Positions 15,605 through 24,885 of a stretch of 64,000 bases of DNA are shown here, in pieces. Below the pieces are notes generated by a model. It searched no databases and was not told the origin of the DNA. It worked only from the letters and a program-made list of their open reading frames with translations. The position numbers and the translations under genes were made by a program. Within the stretch, counting starts at the first letter, position 1. Each line of letters begins with the position of its first letter. This DNA is from Burkholderiales bacterium RIFOXYD12_FULL_59_19 (GTDB lineage: Bacteria > Pseudomonadota > Gammaproteobacteria > Burkholderiales > Burkholderiaceae_C). Location: positions 60,211 to 124,210 of the forward strand of contig MESQ01000080.1 in NCBI GenBank assembly GCA_001771065.1. The letters are read 5' to 3'.

Positions 15605-17754
15605 GCTGGCACACCTGGGCGGACGAGCTGCGCAGCAGCCCACAACAGGCGGTGGCCGACTTGCTGCGCGGTGCCGCAAGCATCAGCCCCTTTGATCGGG
15701 CCACACCGCACGAATTTCTGTTGGCCGTGCTGCCCCGCAGCAGCCGTTTGGTGACCCGCGCACTGCTAGGTGAACCCAGCTCCGTTACACCAGAACCAGA
15801 CCCGACGACCGACCTGCCAGCCTATCTGGACGAAGGGCTGGCGGCTTGGCTGCTGGCCCAACGCAATACACCCTTGCCCGCCGCCCGCAAACTTGGGGCC
15901 TACGCCGCCCAGGTGTGCGAAGCCTTGCAATGGCCGCTGTACTTTGCCCTGCCCCAGACCTATGCAACACTGCAAGCTGAACGGGCGCACTGGCTTCCAT
16001 GGCTGGGCTCGCTCACGCTCACGGCCTACCGTGATCCGGAATACGACTACTGGCAGGTGCTAGCAGCCCTGCAGCGTGATGACGCTTTGCAGTTCTTCTG
16101 GCAATCCTTTGTGGTGGAGGCCGGACGCACCCGCTCCAGCCGTTACCTGAATCTGGGGCTGCTGGCCCTGGCTCGGCTGCCACTGTCTGACGACGACAGC
16201 TTGCGCAACTTGCGCCTGCAAGTTCAGGCCCTCATCAACCGCTACCAGCGCCGCAAGGGCTGGGGCGTGCCTGCGCAGCAGGAACTGGCCGATGCCCTGC
16301 GCGATGTCATGGCACGCAACCTGAGCATGGGCAGTGCTAACTACCGGGCCTTCCTCTTGGAACTGCTATCACCATTGGGTGAGGATAAAGCCACTTCGGT
16401 GCTGACTCTGTTGGGGTTGAGTCAGCCTCAACGCCAGCCAGCAGCCAGACTCAACACTGCCAACAAACTCCAGCCACTGGCGGGAAGAGAGGATTCCGAC
16501 AGAGCCGTCCAAGCCGTGCGCCGGTCAAGCAGCTTGGCGCAAGCCTGGAATGCGATTTGGCCTCTGCTCTCGGCCCACGAAGACTATTTGCACAAATCAG
16601 GCAGTCACTACCATTTCGTTCGTACTTTGGATACATGTGCCCGCGCTCTGTGCAATAAGTACCGACTGCATGACCCCGAAATCCAGTCCAGCCTGTTCCA
16701 GTGGATTCACTTGGCCCTGCGCGTGGATGCCGATAACCCCAGACTCTGGATGCTGTGGGAGCTGGCCCTGCGCGAAGCCGACCAGCCCCAGCGCGCCCAG
16801 TGGGTGCTATGGGAGATGACCCGGCGCTTTCCAGACCACTTGCCGTGCCGTGTGGAACTGGCACGATTGCTGGCCGAGTCCAATGCAGCTGACGATCAGA
16901 TCCAGGCCCAGCACCTTTTGCAGCAGGTGTTGGAGCTTGACCCCGACCACCTCCACGCTCACTCGACACTGGCGCAGTTGGCGATTCGCCACCGGGATTG
17001 GGCTCAGGCACTGCTGCACGCAAATAACGGCCTGAGAGTTGAACCCAATAACGGGGCTTGTGCCGTGCTGCAAGCCTCCGCCTACGCTCGCCGCAACGGG
17101 CCGGGTGATTTGCAAACGGCCATTGATCAGTTGCAGCGCTTTGTGAACCTCTATCATGGGAACGCCAAAGCAGAGGGCTATCTGAGTGATCTGCTGCAAA
17201 GCCAACAACTGTCATCACAGGGGCGGTTTCCCACCTTCGACGACGCAGCAGCCAACGGCACGAGCACCCCCACGAACCCCGAAACCGATCCAGCTTGGCT
17301 CGCTTTTGCTGAATCCATTCGCACTTGGGTGGCGGCATCGGTGACATCAACACCGTCAGCCACACCCACCGATTTATCCGACCGCGTGTTGCCGCTACCA
17401 CAAGCCTTGCAACAGGTGGTGACCCAGCAGCAGTGGGATACCGATGTGCTGACCCGCTACGACAACGCTGCGCTGCAAGAATTTCCGTTGGAAACAAGGC
17501 TGTGGCGCTATTTGCAAGCGCTGCAAGCCACTTCCAGCGCCAGCGAACGTGAGCACGCCAAGCAAGCGGTAGCGCAGTGGCTGGAAGCAGAAGCCCGCGC
17601 CCCCAGTCAAGACAGCCCATCGTGGTTGGTGTACCTGCGGCAGCACTGGGCCGCTTTGTTGCCTGCCACCGACGGTTCGCTTGCCGCCGGAGCCTCTTGG
17701 CTGAAAGACTTACTGGATCGCTACCAGCCTTTGCCGGCCCCCCTGTTGGTGTAA
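15601..17754 (+). CDS. Large TPR-repeat protein, second gene of a coupled pair
   Basis: A 717-residue soluble, helix-rich protein. Residues about 380-530 contain tetratricopeptide-like repeats: 'LWMLWELALREADQPQRAQW', 'AQHLLQQVLELDPDHLHAHS' and 'WAQALLHANNGLRVEPNNGA'. The N-terminal 300 residues and the C-terminal 180 do not resemble any family I know. TPR proteins are usually scaffolds, so a role as a binding or assembly partner of the preceding protein is inferred, not shown. The gene is followed by a strong bidirectional terminator, closing the two-gene unit. Confidence 0.8.
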   Translation: MSWHTWADELRSSPQQAVADLLRGAASISPFDRATPHEFLLAVLPRSSRLVTRALLGEPSSVTPEPDPTTDLPAYLDEGLAAWLLAQRNTPLPAARKLGAYAAQVCEALQWPLYFALPQTYATLQAERAHWLPWLGSLTLTAYRDPEYDYWQVLAALQRDDALQFFWQSFVVEAGRTRSSRYLNLGLLALARLPLSDDDSLRNLRLQVQALINRYQRRKGWGVPAQQELADALRDVMARNLSMGSANYRAFLLELLSPLGEDKATSVLTLLGLSQPQRQPAARLNTANKLQPLAGREDSDRAVQAVRRSSSLAQAWNAIWPLLSAHEDYLHKSGSHYHFVRTLDTCARALCNKYRLHDPEIQSSLFQWIHLALRVDADNPRLWMLWELALREADQPQRAQWVLWEMTRRFPDHLPCRVELARLLAESNAADDQIQAQHLLQQVLELDPDHLHAHSTLAQLAIRHRDWAQALLHANNGLRVEPNNGACAVLQASAYARRNGPGDLQTAIDQLQRFVNLYHGNAKAEGYLSDLLQSQQLSSQGRFPTFDDAAANGTSTPTNPETDPAWLAFAESIRTWVAASVTSTPSATPTDLSDRVLPLPQALQQVVTQQQWDTDVLTRYDNAALQEFPLETRLWRYLQALQATSSASEREHAKQAVAQWLEAEARAPSQDSPSWLVYLRQHWAALLPATDGSLAAGASWLKDLLDRYQPLPAPLLV

Positions 17755-17794
17755 AAGCCCTACCCCTGGCCATGAAGCTCTGACTTTCGCCTCG

Positions 17795-17835
17795 CAAAAA
17801 AAAGGCCCGACCAGCTCACGCCAGTCGGGCTTTTT
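17795..17835. terminator. Bidirectional intrinsic terminator
   Basis: GCCCGAC (17805-17811) and GTCGGGC (17824-17830) pair around a 12-nt loop. A T-run follows on the plus strand and an A-run (17796-17803) precedes it, so it can end both the TPR gene and the convergent regulator gene. Confidence 0.9.
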
Positions 17836-17958
17836 GCTTGGCTTATGCTGTCCATGGATCACTTGCGCACTAGCATCACATCCGTGTAACTCCCGTGCGC
17901 CGCTTTTGCTCCAATCGAAAACATCAGCCCGACAGCGTGCGGCCCAAACCGACGTTTC

Positions 17959-18636
17959 TCACCGCTCCACCGCACTCCGGCTGTGCCGCTGGGCATACAG
18001 CGCCAGCTCCACATCGTTTTTGGTGCCGGTCTTCTCCAGAATCCGTGCCCGGTAAGTGCTCACCGTGTTGGAAGCCAATTTGAGCTGTGCACCAATTTCG
18101 CCCACCGTGTGCCCGGTGCTGAGCAGGCGAAACACCTGGTATTCGCGGTGCGACAGTGCGTCCACCCCGGCCACCACCGCTTGTGCCGCCGCGCCAGATC
18201 GGCCCGCCGATGCCATCGCCGCCGCCAATGCCTCTGCCGTATCAGGGGTGACATACATGCCACCGGCGGCCACCTTGCGCACGGCGGCCACCATGTCGTC
18301 CGGGTCGGCGCTTTTGTTCAGGTAGCCGCCCGCGCCCAGCTTGATGCAGCGCACGGCGTACTGCTTTTCGGGGTAGGTGCTGAGCATCAGCACCGGCAGG
18401 CCTGGGTGGGTGCGGCGCAAGATTTGCAGCACCTCCAGCCCGTCTTGCTCCGGCATGGCAATGTCCAGCAGCACCAGGTCCAGCCCGGCGCAGCCGCCCA
18501 GCGCCTGAACCTGTGCCAGCACCTCTGGTCCGCTGGCGGCCTCGGCCAGCACACACACATCGGGCGCATCAGCCAGCACCTGTTTCAGACCTTCGCGCAC
18601 GATACGGTGGTCATCACCAATCAGGACTTTGATCAT
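17959..18636 (-). CDS. NarL/FixJ-family response regulator
   Basis: A 225-residue regulator. The receiver domain starts 'MIKVLIGDDHRIVREGLKQV' with phosphoacceptor D58 in 'LVLLDIAMPEQDG'; the LuxR-type HTH is 'LSHREYQVFRLLSTGHTVGE' onward, with 'LKLASNTVSTYRARILEKTG'. It follows the PAS sensor kinase by 1 bp and is its likely partner. The 3' end of this gene is duplicated at 13297-13444. Confidence 0.92.
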   Translation of the reverse strand: MIKVLIGDDHRIVREGLKQVLADAPDVCVLAEAASGPEVLAQVQALGGCAGLDLVLLDIAMPEQDGLEVLQILRRTHPGLPVLMLSTYPEKQYAVRCIKLGAGGYLNKSADPDDMVAAVRKVAAGGMYVTPDTAEALAAAMASAGRSGAAAQAVVAGVDALSHREYQVFRLLSTGHTVGEIGAQLKLASNTVSTYRARILEKTGTKNDVELALYAQRHSRSAVER

Positions 18637-18637
18637 G

Positions 18638-19837
18638 CTATGGCGTCAAGAGTGGCAAGCGCAGGGTGAATATCGATCCCAAGCCAGTTTGGCTTGAAAT
18701 TTCAAGCTGACCGCCAAAATGGCGGGCGCGTTCGCGCATGCCCATGACGCCATAGGCCGTGGGGGCCTCAAACGCCAAGGGGCTGGCACCACAGCCGTTG
18801 TCTTGCACCAAAATGGTCAATTCCCCGGTTGCCACTTCAATACGCAAGGCGAGCGCCGTGGCGTGGGCGTGGCGGGCCACGTTGCTGAGCATCTCCTGAA
18901 AAATGCGAAACACCGCCATGGCTTCGGGCTCGGGCAGCTCCACGCCCTCGGTGCCCTGCATGGACCAGTCCAGCACCAGCTCGGTGGACTGGGCAAACTC
19001 ATGCGCCTGCCACTCCAGCGCGGCCCACAGGCCCTGGTGGTCCAGGATGCTGGGGCGCAGGTCGGTGATGATACGCCCCACGTTGTCCACGGCACGCTCG
19101 ATCAGGCCACTCATGTTCTGGCACTTGCTGCGCAGCCGGATGCGCATGGCCTCGGCTTCGTGGCGTGTGCGCTGCTGCTGTTCACTCAGGCGCTTGTCCA
19201 TCCAGTTCACATCCATTTTGAGCGCCACCAGCAGGCTGCCCAGCTCGTCATGCACCTCACGGGCAATGCGGGTGCGTTCTTCCTCACGCACAGTCTCAGA
19301 ATAGGCCGAAAGCTCCCGCAGTTGCCCCAGCGCCACAGACAGCGCCTGGGTGCGCTCCACCACCCGTTGCTCCAGTTCGCTTTTGGCGGCCTGCAGTGCA
19401 TCGGCAGCCCGCTTGCGCTCGGTGATGTCAACAAAGGTCACCACCGCGCCCAGCACGGTGTCGCCATCCATCAGCGGGTAACTGGAATACTCCACCGGAA
19501 AACAATGTTGGTCACGGTGCCAGAACACCTCGGTGTCAATGCGGCACGGCAAGCCCTGGCGAAAGGCGTTGAAGATGGCACAGTCGTGCGCCGCATAGGG
19601 GTGGCCATCGGGGTGCGAGTGGTGTGTCAGCTCATGCATGTTGCAGCCCAGCACCTCATCGGGCTCGCGCCCGATCATGTGGGCACCGGCGCGGTTGATG
19701 AAGGTGCACAGCCCCGCCATGTCAATACCGTAAATGCCCTCGCCGGTGGACTCCAGCAGCAGGGCCAGTTGTTTTTGCAGCACCGGCGCCACGGCGGCGT
19801 TGGGCGGTTTAAGTGCGGCTTGGCTGGTGATGTGCAT
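18638..19837 (-). CDS. PAS-domain sensor histidine kinase (HisKA_3 type)
   Basis: A 399-residue kinase without membrane segments. A PAS domain (residues about 25-145) begins 'LLESTGEGIYGIDMAGLCTF' and ends in the typical 'VVTFVDITERKRAADALQAA'. After a coiled coil comes the NarX-type H-box 'EEERTRIAREVHDELGSLLV' and an ATPase domain with 'VQDNGCG' and 'YGVMGMRERARHFGGQLEI'. As a cytoplasmic PAS kinase it may sense redox state or a small molecule. It is 1 bp upstream of the NarL-type regulator. Confidence 0.92.
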   Translation of the reverse strand: MHITSQAALKPPNAAVAPVLQKQLALLLESTGEGIYGIDMAGLCTFINRAGAHMIGREPDEVLGCNMHELTHHSHPDGHPYAAHDCAIFNAFRQGLPCRIDTEVFWHRDQHCFPVEYSSYPLMDGDTVLGAVVTFVDITERKRAADALQAAKSELEQRVVERTQALSVALGQLRELSAYSETVREEERTRIAREVHDELGSLLVALKMDVNWMDKRLSEQQQRTRHEAEAMRIRLRSKCQNMSGLIERAVDNVGRIITDLRPSILDHQGLWAALEWQAHEFAQSTELVLDWSMQGTEGVELPEPEAMAVFRIFQEMLSNVARHAHATALALRIEVATGELTILVQDNGCGASPLAFEAPTAYGVMGMRERARHFGGQLEISSQTGLGSIFTLRLPLLTP

Positions 19838-19969
19838 GCGGTTGGGGCAAGCAATGGCTGTGCCAAGCGCTTGCGGTGTTCGGCTGATTAAATCACCAGG
19901 TTTGAGAAGAAGTGAAAAATATTTGACTCGTTGTACTCAACTGTCGATTTGGCTGCGACTATGGGTGCT

Positions 19970-20644
19970 TTACTTCGAAGCAACGAACCGGGTCTGGGGC
20001 TCGGCCCGCCGAGACCGTGCATCCATTTCCTGCAGTTGTTCCAAGGCCAGCAGCAAGCTGGTGCGATGCTCACGCGCAATCACTTGCCATGACAGCCCCG
20101 TCAACGCACCTTCCAGCGCCCACAACAAATTTAAGCTCGCTGGCAGGCCGGTATTCTTGACCTTGACATAGGCAGCCACCGAACCCAGTTTGCGCAATTG
20201 CGCCAGCGTGCAAATACCTGCCGTCTGAAGCATTTGCTGTGATTTTGGACCCAGATTGACCAACTCAGTCAACGCAGGCGCAGCACCCGGAACACGCTTG
20301 ACTGCTGGCTTGTCCGCCTTGTGGGGCTTGCTTGGTGGCACTTCGAGCAGCGCGTCATAGGTGGCACGCACCCATTGGCACAGGCTTTGACGGTCGTCCC
20401 ATAAATCAGCGGAAACAAGCAAATGGGGGCGCGCCTTGGGGTAAGGAACGCCATCAAGCGGCTCGTGCATCAATGCGCGCACGGCCGTTGTGGGTTTCAA
20501 AAAAAGTTGGTTGTCACACACCAGTCCAATCGGTTTACCCAAAAAATACAGGCAATATTCACCAAACATCTTGCGTGCAGAGACAGGGCCGCAGTCACCG
20601 AGCTGGTCCAGCAAAAAATCAATTGTGCTTTGAGATGTCGCCAT
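19970..20644 (-). CDS. TfoX family protein (N- and C-terminal domains)
   Basis: A 224-residue protein. The TfoX_N domain is recognised by 'GPVSARKMFGEYCLYFLGKP' and 'PYPKARPHLLV'; the TfoX_C domain follows with 'LVNLGPKSQQMLQTAGI' and 'LNLLWALEGALTGLSWQVIA'. The ATG at 20644 gives the family's usual start; a longer frame upstream lacks support. TfoX/Sxy proteins act in competence regulation in gammaproteobacteria; the role in this lineage is unknown. Confidence 0.88.
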   Translation of the reverse strand: MATSQSTIDFLLDQLGDCGPVSARKMFGEYCLYFLGKPIGLVCDNQLFLKPTTAVRALMHEPLDGVPYPKARPHLLVSADLWDDRQSLCQWVRATYDALLEVPPSKPHKADKPAVKRVPGAAPALTELVNLGPKSQQMLQTAGICTLAQLRKLGSVAAYVKVKNTGLPASLNLLWALEGALTGLSWQVIAREHRTSLLLALEQLQEMDARSRRAEPQTRFVASK

Positions 20645-20708
20645 GTTGCATATCCCCCCAGAAATTGAAGCTACATCATAAAGACATGTTGCCAAAGGCT
20701 GCTTTCAC

Positions 20709-20918
20709 CTGGATGCGCTTGATTCGATTGTTCAACCCCTTGAACTTGAACTCTATGCAGGGTTTCAACAGCAAGCTTTGCAGCGCATTGCCATCCGTGA
20801 TGCTGATGATTGGCCGGCGCTGGCCTGCACCATGCCGATCAGCTGCCCGCCATGGACGGAAGATGCCGACTTTTCGGCACGGGCGTTGCAACTTGGACAA
20901 CGGATCGGGTTGGCTGAA
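20709..20918 (+). pseudogene. PIN-domain toxin remnant, truncated and frameshifted
   Basis: The frame reads 'LDALDSIVQPLELELYAGFQ', 'IAIRDADDWPALAC' and 'CPPWTEDADF', closely matching the C-terminal half of the PIN pseudogene at 2191-2613. At 20871 the T-run is one base short relative to that copy, and the reading continues one frame over as 'GTGVATWTTDRV'. The N-terminal catalytic half is absent. Confidence 0.8.
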
Positions 20919-20957
20919 ATAGACAAGTCCCCGACCCTGAAAATTGATCTTTACGGG

Positions 20958-21104
20958 TCACGCCACCGCTGGCTGACCAAGTTCGGCAAAGTTGCTGATC
21001 TTGACTGCACCGTCCGGGAATCGTGCTATCACGTCCAATTGACCGCCCATAGCTTCAATATGGCTGCGCAACGTCGACAAATATATATCGGTTCGTCTTT
21101 CCAT
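20958..21104 (-). pseudogene. C-terminal remnant of an XRE-family antitoxin
   Basis: A 48-codon frame from an ATG at 21104 reads 'MERRTDIYLSTLRSHIEAMG' and 'GQLDVIARFPDGAVKISNFA'. This is the conserved tail found after the helix-turn-helix in a common XRE antitoxin type, where it is preceded by 'VSKxERR'. The DNA-binding helices are missing, so this is a fragment. It lies between a PIN remnant and an intact VapBC. Confidence 0.7.
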
Positions 21105-21166
21105 TTAAACGAATCGCTAGAATTACGTCATCATTCATCGACATCATTCATCAAAAGGCAAACGCG

Positions 21167-21412
21167 ATGCGCACCATCATTGACATTCCAAACGACCGAT
21201 TGCTGCTCTTGGACCAATGGGCTTCGAGTTGCAAAATCAGCCGTGCCGAAGCTGTGCGCCGCGCGGTGGGTGATTTTTTGGATCGCATGGCAACACCCAA
21301 AGACACTGGCTTTGGTTTATGGGTGCAGGGCAAGCCAGAACTTTACCAATTGCCCCCAGAGCGTGATGGCTTGCGTATGCAGCAAGCCATGCGCGAGGAG
21401 TGGCCTGAATGA
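21167..21412 (+). CDS. VapB-type ribbon-helix-helix antitoxin
   Basis: An 81-residue protein: 'MRTIIDIPNDRLLLLDQWAS' followed by 'ISRAEAVRRAVGDFLDRMA' forms the RHH DNA-binding unit, and the C-terminal part ('FGLWVQGKPELYQLPPERDG') should bind the toxin. AAAGGC precedes the ATG. It overlaps the toxin gene by 4 bp. A direct repeat of CATCATTCATC just upstream may be part of the operator. Confidence 0.85.
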   Translation: MRTIIDIPNDRLLLLDQWASSCKISRAEAVRRAVGDFLDRMATPKDTGFGLWVQGKPELYQLPPERDGLRMQQAMREEWPE

Positions 21413-21777
21413 TCGCTGTCTTTGACTCCAATATCGTCATTGATTATTTAAACGGCATCGAACAAGCCCGCGCAGAGCTAGCCCAATACAAACGCGCTTA
21501 TATCAGCCCGATTACGTGGATAGAAGCACAGGTGAAGGCGCCACAAGGCATGGAAGATGCAACGAGGGCGGTGGTGAATAGCCTTTTCCAGCGGCTGGAA
21601 CTAGACGATCAGACCCTCGCAGCGGGGCTTACCATTCGCCGCGAGATGCGTTTAAAGCTGCCGGATGCCTTGATCTTGGCCAGCGCCAGGGTGAATGGCT
21701 GGTTGCTGGTCACGCGCAACACAAAAAATTTTCCAGCCTCCATGTTGGGTGTGCGTGTGCCCTATGAATTGGGGTAA
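21409..21777 (+). CDS. VapC-type PIN-domain ribonuclease toxin
   Basis: A 122-residue PIN protein. The acidic residues appear as 'AVFDSNIVIDYLNG' (D6), Glu in 'ITWIEAQV', 'LKLPDALILASA' and 'VTRNTKNF'. Complete at both ends, unlike the other PIN genes in this window, so the pair is probably functional. VapC toxins cleave tRNA or rRNA; the target cannot be told from sequence. Confidence 0.9.
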   Translation: MIAVFDSNIVIDYLNGIEQARAELAQYKRAYISPITWIEAQVKAPQGMEDATRAVVNSLFQRLELDDQTLAAGLTIRREMRLKLPDALILASARVNGWLLVTRNTKNFPASMLGVRVPYELG

Positions 21778-21837
21778 TTTCTGGACAAAAGGGACGTTGG
21801 CGACTTGTGTAAATGGCCTACTTCAGTGATTGAGGCC

Positions 21838-23079
21838 TCAATGCAGCGTCAGCGGCATTGATGTCGTCTTGACCCGCACCACCACCGGGCGTTGCTCGTA
21901 GGGTTCGGGCGCGCAGCAGGTAATGACCGCTGCAATGGTTTTGGCCTGGCGGGCAATGGGTTCGATGTAGCGGCTGGCTTGGCCGTTGATGGTGATGCAG
22001 TCGCCCATGGCGTGAATCGCGCTCTGGCTGGTGCGCAGGGTGTGCGGGTCCACCGCAATGCCGTTTTGCCAGGCCAGACCGGCGCTGTGGGCGAGTCGGC
22101 TGGGGGTTTGCAGGCCGGTGGCGGCAATCACCTGGTCGGCCTCAAACTGCTGACCGCATTCGGTGCTGACACGGATGCGGCTGCCGACTTTTTCCACCTT
22201 GGCGACTTTGACACCACCGATGAAGCGAATCGGCAGCGCTGCCCAAGCTTGCAGCACTTGTTGACCGGCCTGCTCGGCTTGCCAGCGCGCCAGCGGCTCA
22301 GTTTGCACGTCCAGCAGCGTGATGGGGTGGCCGCCCAGGGCCAAGTCGTTGGCCAGCTCGCTGCCAATCAGCCCGGCACCGATGATCAGCACGTCTTTCG
22401 GACCAGATTGCGCCACATCCCCCAGCGCGGCGCGTAATTGCAGGTAAGCGCCCAGGTGGTTGATGCGCCAGCACAGCGCTGCGGGCAGCGCTGCGGGTAA
22501 CGCCGCTTGTGCGCCGTGGGCCAGCACCAGTTGGTCGTAGCGCAGCGTGCCGCGCGTGGTGCGCAACTGTTTGCTGCCAGCGCTGATGCTGATGGCGTGG
22601 GTGTGGGCCAGCAGGCGGATGTTCAGGCGTGTGGCAGCTGCCGCGCCGGTCTCACGCACCAGTTTTTCAGGTTTAAGCTGGCGCGCCATGGCCACCGAGA
22701 GCAGCGGTTTGTCATACACATCACCGGCGCAGGCGGTGACCAGGGTGATGGGCACATCTGCATCGGCAGCGCGCAGGTGTTCGGCCAGTTGCCAGCCAGC
22801 GCGACCGGCTCCAACAATGAGCACACCGGCGCGGTGGCGTGCGCGGGTAGAGGCTACCGGGCCGCAGCCGGGCACTTTGGCGCACCGTGCCTCTGGGCTG
22901 GGCGGGGTGTAGGGTTCAAAGTCGGCTTTGGTCACGCCGCACAGCGGGCAGGCCCAGTCGTCGGGAATGTCGGCAAAGCGGGTGCCTGCGGCCAGACCGC
23001 TGTCGGCATCACCTACGGCCTCGTTGTAGATCAGGCCGCAGGCTTTGCAGATGAACTGCAGAAACGGGGCGGCGTTCAT
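21838..23079 (-). CDS. Rubredoxin fused to rubredoxin reductase (FAD/NAD(P)H)
   Basis: A 413-residue fusion. Residues 1-55 form a rubredoxin with paired Cys knuckles '[13 protein letters not shown]' and '[16 protein letters not shown]'. After a linker the reductase begins '[20 protein letters not shown]' (FAD site), has a second Rossmann motif '[20 protein letters not shown]' and the C-terminal FAD motif 'AIHAMGDC'. It would pass electrons from NAD(P)H to its own iron centre and on to an oxygenase or peroxide-reducing partner. The start overlaps the acyl-CoA dehydrogenase-like gene by 4 bp. A separate, unfused set occurs at 43998-45429. Confidence 0.92.
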   Translation of the reverse strand: MNAAPFLQFICKACGLIYNEAVGDADSGLAAGTRFADIPDDWACPLCGVTKADFEPYTPPSPEARCAKVPGCGPVASTRARHRAGVLIVGAGRAGWQLAEHLRAADADVPITLVTACAGDVYDKPLLSVAMARQLKPEKLVRETGAAAATRLNIRLLAHTHAISISAGSKQLRTTRGTLRYDQLVLAHGAQAALPAALPAALCWRINHLGAYLQLRAALGDVAQSGPKDVLIIGAGLIGSELANDLALGGHPITLLDVQTEPLARWQAEQAGQQVLQAWAALPIRFIGGVKVAKVEKVGSRIRVSTECGQQFEADQVIAATGLQTPSRLAHSAGLAWQNGIAVDPHTLRTSQSAIHAMGDCITINGQASRYIEPIARQAKTIAAVITCCAPEPYEQRPVVVRVKTTSMPLTLH

Positions 23080-24218
23080 GCGGGCATCTCCTCAGCGCTC
23101 AGGCGGGCGATTTCCTTGCGCAGATGTTTGATGGCGGGCGTGACGATGGCCACAAAGTGTGCCTCGCGCACGCGGCGCTGCACGTCCGAGCTCATCAGGT
23201 AACCCCGCGCGCCCTGGTGCATCAGGGCCGACTGGGTGGCGCGCAGGCACAGCTCGGCCCCGTGGGCACGGGCGTCGAGCACGTCGATGAAAAATTCGGT
23301 GGAACTGTCAAACGGGGTTTGCGCCATGGTTTGCACGCGGGCGACCAGCGCATTCAGCTCAGCCTGCAGGGTGTCGGGGCGGTCTTCCAAGTACTGGTTG
23401 ACGTGGCCCAGTTGCGCCTCCACCGCCCACATGGACTCAATTGCGCCCTGGATGATGCCCACGGCAATGCCACATTGCAGCATCACAAACGCCGCGCGGA
23501 TGCGGGCGATGGTGGGTTTGGCCGGGTCAGCAATGATGTCGTCCTGGCCAACAAAGTAGTCCTTCAGGCGCAGCGCGTAAGTGCCGGTGCCTTCCATGGC
23601 CGAGAAGGTGGGGCACTCCACCAATTCCATTCCCGGGGCATTGCAGCGCAGCAGGAACATGACTTCGGTGCTGTTCTCGGGCACGGCGGCAATCGCGCCG
23701 CAGTAGTGGTCGGCCTGCAGGTTGCTGATCCAGGGCAGGGTGCCGTTGACCAGGTAGCCGCCTTCGACCTTGGTGGCTTTGAGCAGCAGGCTCTCAATCT
23801 GGGCGTAGCTTTTCATGGGGTTGGACAGGGCGGTACCGCCCATGCCCACACCGGCCACATGGCGTGTCAACACCTCACCCATCAGCGCCGGGTTGCCCGA
23901 CTGTTGCAGGTACAGACCACACACCGCCTGGCACCACATCATGAAACCGGTGGCCCCACACACCTTGGCGGCTTCGGCCATGGCCTGAATGGCCAGAAAG
24001 AAGTCGCCCGAGCCATGCGGTGCGTCCAGGTGGGCGCTCATGGCCCCCGCTGCGGCCAACTCCTGGAGGATGGCCTTGGGGTAGTGGCCCTGGCGGTCTA
24101 TGGCATCCACCTGTTGTAGCAGCGGGCCTTGGGCCACGGCGCGCACGGCGGCCAGCAAGGCATCGGCTGCGGGCGCGGTGGGGGCGGAAAATTGGCGGGG
24201 GAGGTCAGCGGGGTTCAT
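23076..24218 (-). CDS. Acyl-CoA dehydrogenase-family flavoprotein
   Basis: A 380-residue protein from the ATG at 24218. It has the three-domain layout of the family: helical N-terminus with '[20 protein letters not shown]', a beta domain with '[20 protein letters not shown]' and '[17 protein letters not shown]', and a C-terminal helical domain ending '[19 protein letters not shown]'. The family also includes flavin monooxygenases of the SfnB/DszC type, so oxidation or desulfurisation of a small substrate is possible. It lies between osmC and the rubredoxin fusion under a sigma-54 promoter. Confidence 0.85.
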   Translation of the reverse strand: MNPADLPRQFSAPTAPAADALLAAVRAVAQGPLLQQVDAIDRQGHYPKAILQELAAAGAMSAHLDAPHGSGDFFLAIQAMAEAAKVCGATGFMMWCQAVCGLYLQQSGNPALMGEVLTRHVAGVGMGGTALSNPMKSYAQIESLLLKATKVEGGYLVNGTLPWISNLQADHYCGAIAAVPENSTEVMFLLRCNAPGMELVECPTFSAMEGTGTYALRLKDYFVGQDDIIADPAKPTIARIRAAFVMLQCGIAVGIIQGAIESMWAVEAQLGHVNQYLEDRPDTLQAELNALVARVQTMAQTPFDSSTEFFIDVLDARAHGAELCLRATQSALMHQGARGYLMSSDVQRRVREAHFVAIVTPAIKHLRKEIARLSAEEMPA

Positions 24219-24261
24219 GGGCAATCCTGGGGGGTGAAGTGGCAAACGCAGTTGGATCGGT

Positions 24262-24825
24262 TCAGTCAGCCAGGCTGATCTCGAACGGGATCGGGTTGCG
24301 CAGGGTGTTGGCCACGGGCGAGTAAAAGTTGGCATGTTTCACGATCTCGTCGAGTTCCGCACGGGTGGCATCACCTTCAACCAGCACCTTGACGCGGATG
24401 GCCTGGAAACCCATCTCGGAGGGCAGCTTTTGCAGGGCACCACCGGCACCCCAGGCAGCGGGGTTACCAATGTCGCCTTCCAGAAAGATTTCGAGTTTGG
24501 TCAGCTGGACCTGCTTCCATGTCGCCACGGCCGTGATGCCCACGGCGATGCAGCCACCCAGACCAGAGAGCACGATCTCGCCGGGGGCGGGCGCGGTGTC
24601 CTGGCCAAACAGGTGCAGCGGTTCGTCCACCACCACGGGGGCGTGGTTGCCGACGTAGCTTAGCGAACGGTATTGGCCTTCCATGATGGTGTGGACTTTG
24701 TTGGTCCCGCGCGAGGCGGGGTTGCCACGGCCTTTTTCAGCAAAAGCAGCCAGACCTTGTGCATCAATCGGGCGCAGGTAGGCTTTGACGGTGTTTACGG
24801 GGGCTGTGATTTCAGCAGTGGTCAT
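24262..24825 (-). CDS. OsmC family protein
   Basis: A 187-residue protein from 'MTTAEITAPVNTVKAYLRPI'. The family signature Cys lies in 'IVLSGLGGCIAVGITAVATW', followed by 'VQLTKLEIFLEGDI' and the C-terminal 'ELDEIVKHANFYSPVANTLR'. OsmC/Ohr proteins reduce organic peroxides using two Cys; here the second Cys typical of Ohr is not evident, so this may be a different OsmC subgroup. First gene of the sigma-54-dependent operon. Confidence 0.88.
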   Translation of the reverse strand: MTTAEITAPVNTVKAYLRPIDAQGLAAFAEKGRGNPASRGTNKVHTIMEGQYRSLSYVGNHAPVVVDEPLHLFGQDTAPAPGEIVLSGLGGCIAVGITAVATWKQVQLTKLEIFLEGDIGNPAAWGAGGALQKLPSEMGFQAIRVKVLVEGDATRAELDEIVKHANFYSPVANTLRNPIPFEISLAD

Positions 24826-24869
24826 GGTGTTCTCTTGATGGGTTGAAGGCAAATGCCTGCAAGGCTTAT

Positions 24870-24885
24870 TGCAACCCGCGTGCCA
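24870..24885 (-). promoter_or_regulatory. Sigma-54 (-24/-12) promoter of the osmC operon
   Basis: Reverse strand TGGCACG (24879-24885), 4 bp, TTGCA (24870-24874): a full match to the sigma-54 consensus. It lies 45 bp before the OsmC start. Confidence 0.88.

Noticed and set aside
16451..17797. Reverse-strand 448-codon frame opposite the TPR gene
   Set aside because: No motif and Arg/Ser/Trp-rich composition; the plus-strand frame is coupled, has TPR repeats and ends at a terminator.
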